A stretch of 64,000 nt of DNA, from positions 806,001 to 870,000 of the forward strand of contig CAVSES010000002.1 in assembly GCA_963727045.1 (NCBI GenBank), given 5' to 3'. This stretch comes from Bog-1198 sp963727045 (GTDB lineage Bacteria > Pseudomonadota > Gammaproteobacteria > Steroidobacterales > Steroidobacteraceae). The translations under genes and the position numbers were made by a program. Of this stretch, positions 24,740 through 36,698 are shown one piece after another; positions within the stretch are counted from its first letter, which is position 1, and each line of letters starts with the position of its first letter. Under the pieces are notes generated by a model. That model was not told where the DNA came from. It was given only the letters and a program-made list of their open reading frames with translations, and searched no databases.

Positions 24740-24761
24740 CTGATAAATGATAATTTATCAG
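24740..24761. promoter_or_regulatory. Second perfect inverted repeat in the divergent region
   Basis: The arms CTGATAAAT and ATTTATCAG flank GATA. The sequence differs from the LacI operators and lies between operators 1 and 2. It could be a site for a second regulator or part of the receptor promoter. Confidence 0.5.
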
Positions 24762-24872
24762 TTGGGTTAAGATGACATTATGAACTTGGAAATGCTATTT
24801 TTTGTGCCTGCTGCATGTTCTAAATCGTGCAGTCGCAGGGTATTATTGTTGATATCCTTGGTTGATTTTTGT

Positions 24873-24888
24873 ATGCAACATGTTGCAT
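24873..24888. promoter_or_regulatory. LacI-type operator 2 (alpha/beta hydrolase)
   Basis: ATGCAACATGTTGCAT is a perfect palindrome with the same seven-base arms as operators 1 and 3. It ends 54 bases upstream of the hydrolase start. Confidence 0.88.
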
Positions 24889-24941
24889 ATCTGCCCTTGG
24901 CGCCATCCTGCAACGGTCACTCCTCATGAGGGGAATTTGTC

Positions 24942-25886
24942 GTGGATAAAACCGCTCGAAGCACCCTCTGCTCTGCCGCCAACGCGCCGGCCCCGATGAC
25001 GGTGAGCGTGGAGGCACAGCGAGTTCTGAGCGATCTTCCCCATGAGATCGGGCCCGAGGATTTGCGGGCGCATCGGGACATGTGTGCCCGAGTACAGCAG
25101 CAACTGGGCGCGACGCTGCTCGAGCGGCATCGAGTGGACATGCAGGATGCGGTCATGGCGGGAGTGCCGGTGCGTGTTTTCGTGCCGGCGCAGGTGGCGC
25201 CAAGGCGTCACGATCCTTTGCTTCTCAATCTGCACGGCGGCGGCTTTACGGTCGATGCGGGATCGGTGACCGAAAACGCGGCTGTAGCGGCCTACACCGG
25301 ACTGCGGGTCGTCGCGGCTCGATACCGCTTGGCGCCCGAGCACCCCTATCCCGCGGCCGTGAACGACGCGGAGACGGTGTATCGCGCCGTCCTCAGGGAT
25401 CATGAACCAGAGCGAATCGGCTTATATGGCACTTCCGCGGGTGCGTGCCTGTGCGCTCAGCTCCTCATCCGCTTGCGAGAAAAGAGGCTGGCGCTGCCCC
25501 ATGCCTTCGGTTTCTTCACGGGGACCGCCGATTTGAGCCGCAGCGGAGATTCGGAATTCTTCTTCCGGCCCGCCGGCGATCCGACGCTGATCGAAAGCCA
25601 GTTTTCTGCCTATCTCACGGACAGCGATCGATTATGTCCGCGGGTGTCACCGATATTTTCGGACCTCGCGGGCTTTCCGCCCACCTTGTGCATCGCCGGC
25701 ACGCGGGATTTCATGCTGAGCCAGACGTCCCTATTTCACCGCGCGTTGCTCGACGCCGGCGTGGATGCGCGACTGCTGGTCTTTGAGGCCATGCCGCACG
25801 CCCACTGGATCTACCTGGACCTGCCCGAGTCCGATCAGGCATTCAGAGCAATGGCAGGGTTCTTCACGCGGCACCTCACACCGTGA
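24942..25886 (+). CDS. Cytoplasmic alpha/beta hydrolase (HSL-type esterase)
   Basis: The 314-residue enzyme shows the HSL-group motifs LHGGGFTVDAGS, YRLAPEHPYPAA, nucleophile elbow GTSAGA, Asp in GTRDFMLS and His in MPHAHWIYLDLPES. It lacks a signal peptide. The frame opens with GTG 24942 behind GAGGGG. It is transcribed divergently from the receptor-transporter-trehalase operon, with one LacI-type operator just upstream, so it probably removes acyl groups from an imported ester. The exported relative at 12.6 kb shares its motifs. Confidence 0.88.
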   Translation: MDKTARSTLCSAANAPAPMTVSVEAQRVLSDLPHEIGPEDLRAHRDMCARVQQQLGATLLERHRVDMQDAVMAGVPVRVFVPAQVAPRRHDPLLLNLHGGGFTVDAGSVTENAAVAAYTGLRVVAARYRLAPEHPYPAAVNDAETVYRAVLRDHEPERIGLYGTSAGACLCAQLLIRLREKRLALPHAFGFFTGTADLSRSGDSEFFFRPAGDPTLIESQFSAYLTDSDRLCPRVSPIFSDLAGFPPTLCIAGTRDFMLSQTSLFHRALLDAGVDARLLVFEAMPHAHWIYLDLPESDQAFRAMAGFFTRHLTP

Positions 25887-25910
25887 GATACCCGCGCGCT
25901 CCCTGTCCGG

Positions 25911-26927
25911 TCAAGTCTCACGAATGACGAGTTCCGTCGGCACGGTGGTGGATGAGGGCTTGGCACCGTCAAAAATCTGAAAGAGCTTTTCGACCAGGAG
26001 GCTTCCCGCCTGGTAGGTGTCCTGCCGGATGGTGGTGAGTGGTCGCTGAAAATACTGAGCGATGGGAAGATCGTTATAGCCGATGACCGACACATCCTCC
26101 GGCACTCGGCGTTTTGCCTCGAGCAGAGCGACGACAACCCCCATGGCGACGGTATCACTGGCGGCGAAGACTGCGTTGACCAGCGCGTCGCCGCGAGCCA
26201 GAAATGCCGTCATGGCCGAGTAGCCTGACTCGAAGGTGAACTCGGGGATCTCCAGATCGAGGACGGGTCGGTTCACGCCCGCCTGCCTGAGTGCGCCTTG
26301 CAATCCCTGGTGCCTTTGTTCCATTTCCGGATGCGACCGATTGCCCACGAACAGAACGCGGTCGCGACCCATGTCCGCGAATCGTCGCCCGGCCAACGAG
26401 CCGCCTTTCTTGTTATCGCTGCCCACCGTGCAATAGGATGAGTGCGGATCCACCGCGCCCCACACCACGAACGGCACACGGGTGCGCGCGAGATCTTTCA
26501 GCCACTTGTCTCCGGGGCCCTGGCCGAGAAATATGATCCCGTCGGCGCGCTTTGAGGAGATCATCACCTCATACGAGTACGCATCGTCCGCCTCGGGCGA
26601 ACAAAGCAAGAGGTCGTGGCGCCGGACCCACAATCCCTTGGCGACGTCATTCAGCAATTGAAAGAAGAACGGCGCCGAGGCGTGCTCGCTGCTCTGCTGG
26701 GGTAGATGCATGACCACCGCAATGGTGTGAGTCCGGTTGGTTCTGAGCTTCTGCGCGTTCCAATTGACCGAGTACCCATGACGGCGCGCGATCGCGAGAA
26801 TCCGCTCTTTCGTGGCCGGCTTGACCAGCGGGCTATCCTTGAAGGCGCGTGAGACGGTGGGTTTGGATACCTTGGCCAGCCGGGCGATGTCATCCATGGT
26901 CGTCAAATTGGCTTTTCGAGTGGACAT
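25911..26927 (-). CDS. LacI-family repressor of the trehalose locus
   Basis: The 338-residue protein has the LacI helix-turn-helix (TMDDIARLAKVSKPTVSRAF, hinge region NWNAQKLRTNRTHTIAVVM) and a periplasmic-binding-protein-like effector domain to the end (ADGIIFLGQGPGD, DRVLFVGNRSHPEMEQRHQG, AVFAASDTVAMGV, VSVIGYNDLPIAQYFQRPLT). ATG 26927 follows AGGAAAAG; an upstream TTG is less likely. It is convergent with the hydrolase gene and divergent from the serine hydrolase gene, with operator 3 in between. Three near-identical palindromes next to every transcription unit of the locus point to this protein as their regulator. Confidence 0.93.
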   Translation of the reverse strand: MSTRKANLTTMDDIARLAKVSKPTVSRAFKDSPLVKPATKERILAIARRHGYSVNWNAQKLRTNRTHTIAVVMHLPQQSSEHASAPFFFQLLNDVAKGLWVRRHDLLLCSPEADDAYSYEVMISSKRADGIIFLGQGPGDKWLKDLARTRVPFVVWGAVDPHSSYCTVGSDNKKGGSLAGRRFADMGRDRVLFVGNRSHPEMEQRHQGLQGALRQAGVNRPVLDLEIPEFTFESGYSAMTAFLARGDALVNAVFAASDTVAMGVVVALLEAKRRVPEDVSVIGYNDLPIAQYFQRPLTTIRQDTYQAGSLLVEKLFQIFDGAKPSSTTVPTELVIRET

Positions 26928-27016
26928 CTTTTCCTGCAATCTGGTGCAAAACGCGACCTTTTCCTGGGCATTGCCCCAGCCGGACTTCTCAAGCCCAGAC
27001 TCATGATATCAATCAA

Positions 27017-27032
27017 ATGCAACGTGTTGCAT
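27017..27032. promoter_or_regulatory. LacI-type operator 3 (lacI gene / serine hydrolase)
   Basis: ATGCAACGTGTTGCAT has perfect seven-base arms around GT. It lies about 90 bases from the repressor start and 150 bases from the serine hydrolase start, between the two divergent genes, fitting both autoregulation and control of the hydrolase. Confidence 0.85.
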
Positions 27033-27183
27033 TAACTGCATGCTGCACCCCGGGTGCGCCGGGCGCCGATTCATTGACCGCATTCCCTTGCCGTGATGTA
27101 GTCCTGCATGAGACTGATTTCCACGAAAAGACCCCCCATCGTTATGTTTCAGCGCTGATCGCCACTAATTGATATGGAGCGGC

Positions 27184-28587
27184 ATGATGGCGTTGAATTG
27201 CGGTAGTGGTGCACGAATGCGCGGCCCAATGCAGGCCTTGTCGGCAACGATATTTGTCGCGATGGGGCTGGCCGATCTCTCCGGCGGCGGCGAACTATCG
27301 GCCAACCAACCTTCTGCATCATCACCGTGCGAATCCATCGGATTGTCCGTTTGCCCACAGCCGTTCGACGGCGTCTTGCCGCCGGCCGAGACCATGTTGA
27401 GTTGGGATCAAAGCACCCGCGTCATTGGATTTCGCAACACCTATCGTCTTTATCAGGGCGACGTTTTCCGAACGCTGGGCGGCACGACCTATCCATTGCC
27501 TGCGGCGCCGTATCCCTTGCCCACGGTGCGTTACCGCTTGGATGGGCATACCTATGATCTCGCCGACTATCTGCGCCGCCAAGACGTGACCGGGCTCCTG
27601 ATTCTGAAGGCAGGTCAGATTGTCTATGAGTATTATGGCAGCGGCAATACCGGCAAATCGCTGTGGACTTCGCGGTCGGTGGCAAAATCCGTCGTCTCCA
27701 TCCTCGTCGGCATGGCCATCAAGGAAGGATTTATTGGGTCGGTCGCCGATCCGATCACCCGCTATCTGCCCGAACTCAAGGGCAGTGCGTGGGATGGAGT
27801 CACTCTGCGCGATTTACTGCAGCATACCTCCGGTGTGGCATGGAATGAAAATTACGCCGACCCCACTTCAGATTTTGCGCGCCTCACGCGATGCGAAGCC
27901 GGACCCGCCGCCTATGAGTGCGTTCGGCAATTGATTGAGCCGCTGAAGCGCGTGCCCGGTGCGACCCCCGGCCAAATGTGGTCCTACAACACCGGCGGTG
28001 CATGGCTCGTGGGCCGGGTATTGGAAAAGGCCATCGGCATGACCATTGCCCATTACCTGGAGACCCGCCTGTGGAGTCGCTTCGCGATGCAGAGCGACGG
28101 GGTTTGGGAGGCGCTCGTCAAAGGTCAAGTGGATATGGGTGGTCACGGCTTCAACGCCACCTTGCGCGATTGGGGCCGATTCGCCCTATTCGTTGCCGGA
28201 GGCGGCAAGCTCCCGAGCGGCGAGGAGCTACTGCCCCCTGACTGGATCGCACAGTCGGTGACATGGAGCAAGGCAAAAGGCTCAGTGACCCCGGAGACGC
28301 CAGATGGGCAGTTTGGCTATCAATGGTGGTTTGGCACTGTCGACCCGAGCCGCCGTGATACCGACAATGTCACGCGCAGCGCGAAACACACCTTTTGGGC
28401 CGAAGGCATCTTCGGCCAAGCGATCGCGATCAATCCCCTCGAAAAGCTGATCATGGTGCAGTGGTCGACTTGGAAGGAAGCGGAAACTCCGGCCTCGCAA
28501 TACGATGAACAGGTGTTGATGTTCAATGCCGTCGCCCGCGCACTTGGGGGAGTGTCGAATTCCACGCGCCTATCCAAGGGCAGATGA
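27184..28587 (+). CDS. Secreted serine hydrolase, class C beta-lactamase-like
   Basis: The 467-residue protein has the serine beta-lactamase/penicillin-binding fold: SVAK (SxxK) in SRSVAKSVVSILVG, YNT as the YxN motif in MWSYNTGGAW, and a late HTFWAEGIFG in the KTG region. The N-terminus is hydrophobic (ALSATIFVAMGLAD), fitting export. Such proteins include esterases, D-aminopeptidases and transesterases. Two in-tandem ATGs, 27184 and 27187, follow GGAG. The gene faces away from the LacI gene across operator 3, so I place it in the same regulon as a periplasmic or extracellular esterase acting before uptake. Confidence 0.85.
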   Translation: MMALNCGSGARMRGPMQALSATIFVAMGLADLSGGGELSANQPSASSPCESIGLSVCPQPFDGVLPPAETMLSWDQSTRVIGFRNTYRLYQGDVFRTLGGTTYPLPAAPYPLPTVRYRLDGHTYDLADYLRRQDVTGLLILKAGQIVYEYYGSGNTGKSLWTSRSVAKSVVSILVGMAIKEGFIGSVADPITRYLPELKGSAWDGVTLRDLLQHTSGVAWNENYADPTSDFARLTRCEAGPAAYECVRQLIEPLKRVPGATPGQMWSYNTGGAWLVGRVLEKAIGMTIAHYLETRLWSRFAMQSDGVWEALVKGQVDMGGHGFNATLRDWGRFALFVAGGGKLPSGEELLPPDWIAQSVTWSKAKGSVTPETPDGQFGYQWWFGTVDPSRRDTDNVTRSAKHTFWAEGIFGQAIAINPLEKLIMVQWSTWKEAETPASQYDEQVLMFNAVARALGGVSNSTRLSKGR

Positions 28588-28771
28588 TCGATGTCAAAGA
28601 CGTCGCTGTCGACGTAAAACCCGGTCTTTGCCTCACCTGAGTGGCGCGAGGTGCTCCAAAGGGTGATTGGTGCCTTGACCTCTCCTTCCTACGGTCGATA
28701 AGGTGCGTGGGCATCCGGGCTTTGGTTCAAGTTTCGTGCGCCATGAGTCGCGCAGTGAGGTGGACGTCCAC

Positions 28772-31342
<2,571 letters not shown>

Positions 31343-31418
31343 TTGCGGAGTCTGCGTGCACAATGTCGAAGTGACTCAAATTGGCTCATACATATCCCTC
31401 GCCGCCTTGGCTCGGAGC

Positions 31419-31781
31419 TCAGTTTCGCAATTCCGGTTCGGCCCGAAAGTCCGGATATCGAATCACCAACTCCCGAATCCGCAGGAGCCCGACCGCCGGC
31501 AGAAAGCGATTGGCATCGTCATGTGAAATGTCAGAGGGATCGTCCGCCGACCGCAGCCCCGACAGCACGCCCGACACCCGCACATGGAACGCAATGCGTC
31601 TCTGGAAAAAGCGCAACACCGCCTGGTCGTGCGGCGTTCCTGAGTCCGTGAGCAGCGCATAGTTGTGCGGAAAGTCCCCGTAGGCCGACACAAACTCATC
31701 GAATCCGAGACTCGATTCCACATACGCCTTCACCAACGCATCGTGTGCATCCAGAAGAGCGCTGATCTCCGACTCGTTCAT
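31419..31781 (-). CDS. Hypothetical 120-residue soluble protein
   Basis: This protein starts MNESEISALLDAHDALVKAY and is acidic and helical, with a central FDEFVSAYGDFPHNYALL segment. I associate that pattern with small conserved hypothetical proteins of Xanthomonas-like bacteria, without known function. It has no signal peptide or membrane span. It lies 20 bases downstream of the end of the S9 peptidase region in the opposite sense of reading order, i.e. just after it on the minus strand, and converges with the hybrid kinase. Confidence 0.6.
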   Translation of the reverse strand: MNESEISALLDAHDALVKAYVESSLGFDEFVSAYGDFPHNYALLTDSGTPHDQAVLRFFQRRIAFHVRVSGVLSGLRSADDPSDISHDDANRFLPAVGLLRIRELVIRYPDFRAEPELRN

Positions 31782-31802
31782 GTCACGTCCGCCAACGTAT
31801 TT

Positions 31803-33715
31803 TTACTTCAAGTAAGTCGCCAACCAGTTCACCCACCGCTGATACACGTCCATTTGTAAGATGGGATCTGCGGGGAAGTGGCCCCCGGTCGGTATCGCGT
31901 AGAACTCGGTTTTGACGTGATTATCGACGAGCGCCCGGTATAGTCCGAAGGACTGGGCAATCGGCACCCGAAAATCGCCCGTATCGCACATGATCAGGGT
32001 GGGCGCCCGGATCTTGGTCACCGAGCTGGATGGCGACTGACGTCGGTTGACTTCCATCCCATCACCCACATATGGCGATGCCCCCGTAGCCGCCCATGCC
32101 GTGACATTGCCGTCCGAAAGATCGTACATTTGCACCCAATCCGTCACCGGTGCACCGGCCACCGCGGCCTTCCATACGGGATAGTGGCCGGCTAGCCACG
32201 TCGTCATGAATCCGCCGTAGGACCAACCGGTCACCGCCATTCGCTGCGGATCGATGAGACCGCCTCGCTTCAGAAAATCCACGCCCGACATGACATCTTC
32301 CCCCGGTCCCTGCCCCGCGTCCTTATAGATGGCGGAGAAGAATGCATTGCCAGCATTGTCGCTGCCACGGTAATTCGGCTCGAAGACCACCCAGTCTTGC
32401 GCCGCCAACAGCTGCGGCAGGAGATTGAACCGCTCCCGGGAACTCGCGTTAGGGCCGCCATGGATTTCGAGCACCAACGGATAGCGCCGGCCTTCTCGAT
32501 AGTTCGCCGGATATGTGACCACCCCATCGAGCGTGCGGCCGCCCGGACCTTTCCAGCTGATCGTCTCCGAGCGGGCCAGATTAAGATCAGACAGCTCCGC
32601 GTTCAAATGCGTAAGTGCAGCCGGCGGCCCACCGTCGGTTGGAATGACGTACACTTCGTAAGGATCGGTTTTCGTTTGCCCGATAAATGCGATCCTACCC
32701 TCACGGTCAAAGTCCGCGTCCATCCAATACCCGTTGACGGGTACGACGGGGCCAAGATCAATCCGCGCCGCCGTGCCATTGAGCTGCAGTCGCCACCAAC
32801 CCGCGCTGGTATCGACATTACCCCCCACCAACAGCCACTGCCCGCTCGGCGACCAATGCGTGCCGTATAGGTTCTTGTCGAGAGCCACGCTAATATTCCG
32901 CCCCGCACCGCCCTCGAAGGGAGCAAGCCATACGTCTTGATAATTCCAAGGGTGGCCGTCGCGGTTGCGCCAGTACGCCACCGTCGAGCTGTCCGGCGAT
33001 AGCACCGGGTAACCTTCCAGCGTGGTATCGCCGGTCAGTGGGCGAATCCGGCCGCTCGACACGTCGAGCACCTGGGGGACGACGGAGGACCGGGCGGCAA
33101 ACTAGAAGGCAGGGACCATGTCCCGCTGGTCAAACGCTTAGGGTCCCCGCCCTGCGCACCGACGAGCCACAGATGCACCGGTCGAATTGCCTCGTTGATC
33201 GTCACATCGTCGTTGCCGACCTTGAATGCAGTTCGAAACTTGTCTTCACCATTGAGTTCCGGTTTCGCGTCCGCGACCGCGTACGCCAGCTCTTTCCCAT
33301 CAGGACTCCACGCAAATTGCGTGACGGCATCCTTGCCTTTGGTGATCTGCAGCGCGTCGCCACCCGCCATCGGCATGACGAACAATTGAAGCACCTTGTT
33401 GCCATCGGGAGCGGTGAAACCGATCTGGTCGCCGCTCGGAGACCACCGCGGCGAACCCGCGTGATGTCGCCCACGGGTTAACGGACGTTCCTGCCCGTTT
33501 GTTGAATCCAGCACTACGATTTCCGATTCAAATTCGTTGGACACGAGATTGGCCCGGGTTTCGACCACCGCGAGCGCCTTACCATCAGGCGCGTAGCGCG
33601 GATCGCTCACGCTGACGATGCGTGCAAGGTCCCGCACCGTGGGGGTGCCGGCGCTGCCACACGAAGGTGCCAGTGACAGGAGCAACAAGCCAGCCGAAAT
33701 TGCACGCAACGTCAT
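31803..33715 (-). pseudogene. Secreted S9 prolyl oligopeptidase-type peptidase with one frameshift
   Basis: The 5' part (33715 to about 33075) encodes a signal peptide (MTLRAISAGLLLLSLAPSCG) and beta-propeller blades with WSPSGDQIGF/WSPDGKELAY repeats. At a run of five C on the coding strand (about 33074-33078) the frame breaks; the homologous sequence continues in another frame as QVLDVSSGRIRPLTGD through the propeller to the hydrolase domain. The catalytic residues are intact there: GWSYGGFMT (Ser), CDTGDFRVP (Asp), TGGHFPADP (His). Adding one C restores a single 637-residue protein. A sequencing error in the homopolymer is as likely as true inactivation. Confidence 0.85.
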
Positions 33716-33962
33716 GGAATCCCCCGTGATTCAGCCTAGCTCTATAGTTAATCGCTTCTCGCGGCGACGGTAGCAGTCGGTCAACGGCATTTGCAAATTG
33801 GGCAGGGCCGCAGCATGGCAGTTTCGTGGATGCCCCAATGGGACGCAAGGGTCCCCAGACGCTGGGTAAGGCCTTTGTGCTTTCGGGCACATCGGTTGTA
33901 GAGTAGCGTCTGCCCACCGAGATCGCGACCGACAAATGAACCCGAGGGGGAGCGATTCCAAG

Positions 33963-34511
33963 ATGACGGCGATGGCACGGGTACCGGCGAAGGCGAAATC
34001 GTTTTGGCTGATTGTCGCATTCTTGTTCGCAGCCGCGGGCCTGGCGAATTATCACTATTCGACGGTCAACCAAATTCCGAGCGATGGCGCGCTGACGATA
34101 GGCTTTCCCATTCCCGCCTATCGGATGGTGTGTCCCATGATCGTCGCTGCCGCGGGAACCTGCCAACAAGAAATGAATGCCTTGGGGTTCGTTGTTGATT
34201 TGATCGGGTGCCTTGCGTTCGCAGTGTTTGCGGCCAGCGTATCAGTGCGCTTTGCGCGCCGGGATTTCATCAAGAGGGCGCGCTTTTGGATGATCATGGG
34301 CGCGGTGGGCACCCTGACATTCCTCCTCGCCTCACTCGCCAGCGCGCTGCATTCAGCGTCGCACCATGGGCGAGCGCTGGAGATGGGTTTTCCAGCAGTT
34401 TTTCTCTACGAGTATGCCGGCGAGTCATTCAACGCGTTCAACCTCGCCACCGATCTCGTGATCTGCTTTGTCGCCGCGTTTTTAGCCGTGGCCATGTTTT
34501 TCAGGCGCTGA
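33963..34511 (+). CDS. Hypothetical four-span membrane protein
   Basis: The 182-residue protein has four hydrophobic segments (FWLIVAFLFAAAGLANYHYS; LGFVVDLIGCLAFAVFAASV; FWMIMGAVGTLTFLLASLAS; NLATDLVICFVAAFLAVAMF) and a long first periplasmic loop with two cysteines (MVCPMIVAAAGTCQQ) that could form a disulfide. I do not recognise a family. ATG 33963 lies ten bases after GGGGGAG; starts at 33936 and 33975 are alternatives. It is monocistronic. Confidence 0.65.
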   Translation: MTAMARVPAKAKSFWLIVAFLFAAAGLANYHYSTVNQIPSDGALTIGFPIPAYRMVCPMIVAAAGTCQQEMNALGFVVDLIGCLAFAVFAASVSVRFARRDFIKRARFWMIMGAVGTLTFLLASLASALHSASHHGRALEMGFPAVFLYEYAGESFNAFNLATDLVICFVAAFLAVAMFFRR

Positions 34512-34599
34512 CGATAAATGCCGACAGGAAAACCGTTGATGCCCGCGCAAATTGCCGATGCGGACCACCTTGATGCGAACTTCACCAGGTCCCGGCTCA

Positions 34600-34830
34600 A
34601 GGATCGCCGGCCACACCGCGCCAATTCGTGGCGCTCACATCGGTCGCCCACGCGCGCCGTCAATCGGGCTACAGGGAAATCATCGCGTGGATGAGATCAA
34701 CGCAGCTTCGCTGCGCATTCTCCAAAGGCTCGGTTTCGAAGTCCTCACCACCCAACAGGGAAGTTTCGGAACATGCACGTGCTGCGACTGGCCGGTTAAC
34801 ATGCGCGATTGGCATTCACTCGAATCTTAA
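34600..34830 (+). pseudogene. GNAT acetyltransferase remnant
   Basis: One frame reads AHARRQSGYREIIA and, after a frameshift near 34690, another reads DEINAASLRILQRLGFEVLT followed by TQQGSFGTC. Joined, these are the last third of a GNAT protein. The N-terminal acetyl-CoA-binding part is missing upstream, so only a fragment remains. Confidence 0.6.
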
Positions 34831-34853
34831 GCAGGCAACCCGGCAACTCCGAT

Positions 34854-35354
34854 TCAGATTAGATCACCGTACTTAGGTTGTTTCTTTCTTCTGGAGCGCT
34901 CCCACATCACCCCGGGAAATCCCTTCAAGGGCACCAACGCCTCGCCTAAATAGACCCACTCCGGAGTTTCCTCGATGGCGATGTGGTACCGCGCCTCACG
35001 GCCCGTGCGGGTCTTGAAGAGCGCACGAGGGATGTTCACCATGTGAGGCGATCGACGCCGTTCGTAATAGAGCGGCGTGCCGCAGCGCGTACAAAAGCTG
35101 CGCACCGTCCCTGTCGCCGGATCTTCGAAACGCGAGATCTTGGTCATGCCCTGCGTGATGCGGAAGCGTCGCCGCCAGCTTCCCACGTAAGTCGCGTAGG
35201 CTGCCCCGTGCGCTTTGCGGCTGGCAACCGAATGATCGTGCCAAACCCAGAAAGCCGGGAAGTCGATTTCCATCCGCACGTCTCCGCAAACGCATGCGGC
35301 TTCCACGACCGTTCTCACCAGTTGTCCAATCTTCGTCGATGGTGCGCTTCTCAT
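34854..35354 (-). CDS. GFA/CENP-V-like protein with altered zinc ligands
   Basis: The 166-residue protein has the Mss4-like beta-fold of the glutathione-dependent formaldehyde-activating (GFA) family: CVCGDVRMEIDF at the start and SFCTRCGTPLYYERRRSPHM in the middle. The central motif, normally CxCxxC followed by R-x-x-G, reads WHDHSVASRKAHGAAYATYVG, so three expected zinc cysteines are His, His and Ser. This may define a subgroup with one zinc site altered. ATG 35354 has GAGG five bases upstream. Function is unknown. Confidence 0.8.
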   Translation of the reverse strand: MRSAPSTKIGQLVRTVVEAACVCGDVRMEIDFPAFWVWHDHSVASRKAHGAAYATYVGSWRRRFRITQGMTKISRFEDPATGTVRSFCTRCGTPLYYERRRSPHMVNIPRALFKTRTGREARYHIAIEETPEWVYLGEALVPLKGFPGVMWERSRRKKQPKYGDLI

Positions 35355-35393
35355 GGTCGCCTCAAGTGCCACGCAGGTTGTCGACTAGGCTTT

Positions 35394-36326
35394 CTACACC
35401 CACGCCATCTTCTCGGATGCCAGCTCCTTCTCTCCATCAAATCGATACGCCACCAGCGGTCCGCCCTTCGCGACACTGTAATCGACGCACGCGAACTGCG
35501 GCGAAATCACCTCGGGCGGCCCGGAAAACCAATAATGCCCGAACAGCACGGGCGGCCCCGCATACACATGGCCTTTCCATTCTGCCGGCAACGGCACGTC
35601 CGGAATCCTGTCTTCATTTCCCGGCGGCACGATCCCCGCCGCTCGAAATGTCTTGGCCTCCGGCAGCCACCATCGAACTCGGACGTCACGCCGAATCTTC
35701 CCCTCCTTGTCCTGAAAAGAAATTCCCGCTGGGAGGGCAATTTCCGGACCCTTGCACACCACCTCGATCGCTTCATACACCGGGTGACCCTTACGAGTCC
35801 CCAATGATAGGGCGGCCTCCGTCAACGTCTGATTGGGCCCCAACAACGGATGCAACACATCCATCGCTTCCTGATGCCAGCAGGCATGCACCACGCGCAG
35901 GCCCGGAAGATCCAACCACAGCGGCAGCGTCCTAAACCAGTCGGTGATGTCCTTCTGCCGCGGCGTTCCCTCCACCACATCCAAGAACGCCTGATGCTGC
36001 TCTCGGTTCCCCGGCTTGTGATGATCCCGCAAGAACTTGCCCGGATGTTCAGCATCCGGCGTCACCCAGGTAACGGCATTGAATTCATGATTGCCCAGAA
36101 CGCACTGCGCCGAACCCGATTCGGTCATCGCCCGAACCAAGTTAACAGTCTGCATTTGCTTGGGCCCGCGATCGATCAGATCGCCGACGAAGATCGCGGT
36201 GCGGCTTGGATGGCGCCAGACGCCATCTGAGTCTGCGTAGCCGAGGTGCTGAAGAAGGGCGACCAGTTTGTCGAACTGGCCGTGGATGTCGCCGATGACA
36301 TCAAAGGCATTCGTCACGGTTCGCAT
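35394..36326 (-). CDS. PrpE/ApaH-like metallophosphoesterase
   Basis: The 310-residue protein has the calcineurin-like phosphoesterase motifs at its N-terminus: FDVIGDIHGQFDKL, AIFVGDLIDRGP, and VLGNHEFNAV, with further metal-binding His in VVHACWH and FGHYWFSG. The family cleaves phosphoprotein Ser/Thr or symmetrical diadenosine tetraphosphate. The start at ATG 36326 lacks a good ribosome binding site; a TTG six bases upstream is possible. It is transcribed alone. Confidence 0.88.
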   Translation of the reverse strand: MRTVTNAFDVIGDIHGQFDKLVALLQHLGYADSDGVWRHPSRTAIFVGDLIDRGPKQMQTVNLVRAMTESGSAQCVLGNHEFNAVTWVTPDAEHPGKFLRDHHKPGNREQHQAFLDVVEGTPRQKDITDWFRTLPLWLDLPGLRVVHACWHQEAMDVLHPLLGPNQTLTEAALSLGTRKGHPVYEAIEVVCKGPEIALPAGISFQDKEGKIRRDVRVRWWLPEAKTFRAAGIVPPGNEDRIPDVPLPAEWKGHVYAGPPVLFGHYWFSGPPEVISPQFACVDYSVAKGGPLVAYRFDGEKELASEKMAWV

Positions 36327-36698
36327 CCTCAATCAAGATAGCCCCAACATCATCCTGCAACGTTGCGGTGAGCCGCCGTCAGCATAATGGGTGATCTTAC
36401 GCCACTCAGCCGTACGGCCATCCTCAATCTTCGCGTAGACGCTGCTCTTCAAAGCTCCTCATGGCGCCAAATTGTGGCAGGGCAGCGCGGCCTAAGAGGT
36501 CACCGAGTCACCGTGGTTTCAGGATCGCGGGAGCGCCACAGCGACTGGCGGCCCGAATTCGATTACATATCCTTAATAGCCGCGGTCTAGGTCGAATAGA
36601 GTCGAAGCGCACCGTTCCGGACCGCGTATCCTTGTACCTAGATCGCAGATTGTAGCGAGAAGAGTGACATAATTTCGAATGAACCTTTGGAGGATACG
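36327..36698. other. Intergenic region without a supported gene
   Basis: Short frames are present but have no ribosome binding site or recognisable product. A -10-like CATAAT at 36668-36673 lies shortly before the small gene at 36699, without a matching -35 at normal spacing. Confidence 0.4.

Noticed and set aside
33060..33110. Programmed frameshift in the S9 peptidase
   Set aside because: No slippery heptamer with downstream structure is evident, and this family is not known to use frameshifting; a missing base in a C-run is simpler.
36387..36655. Short plus-strand frames in the gap before 36699
   Set aside because: No ribosome binding site, no recognisable domain and no preference between frames.
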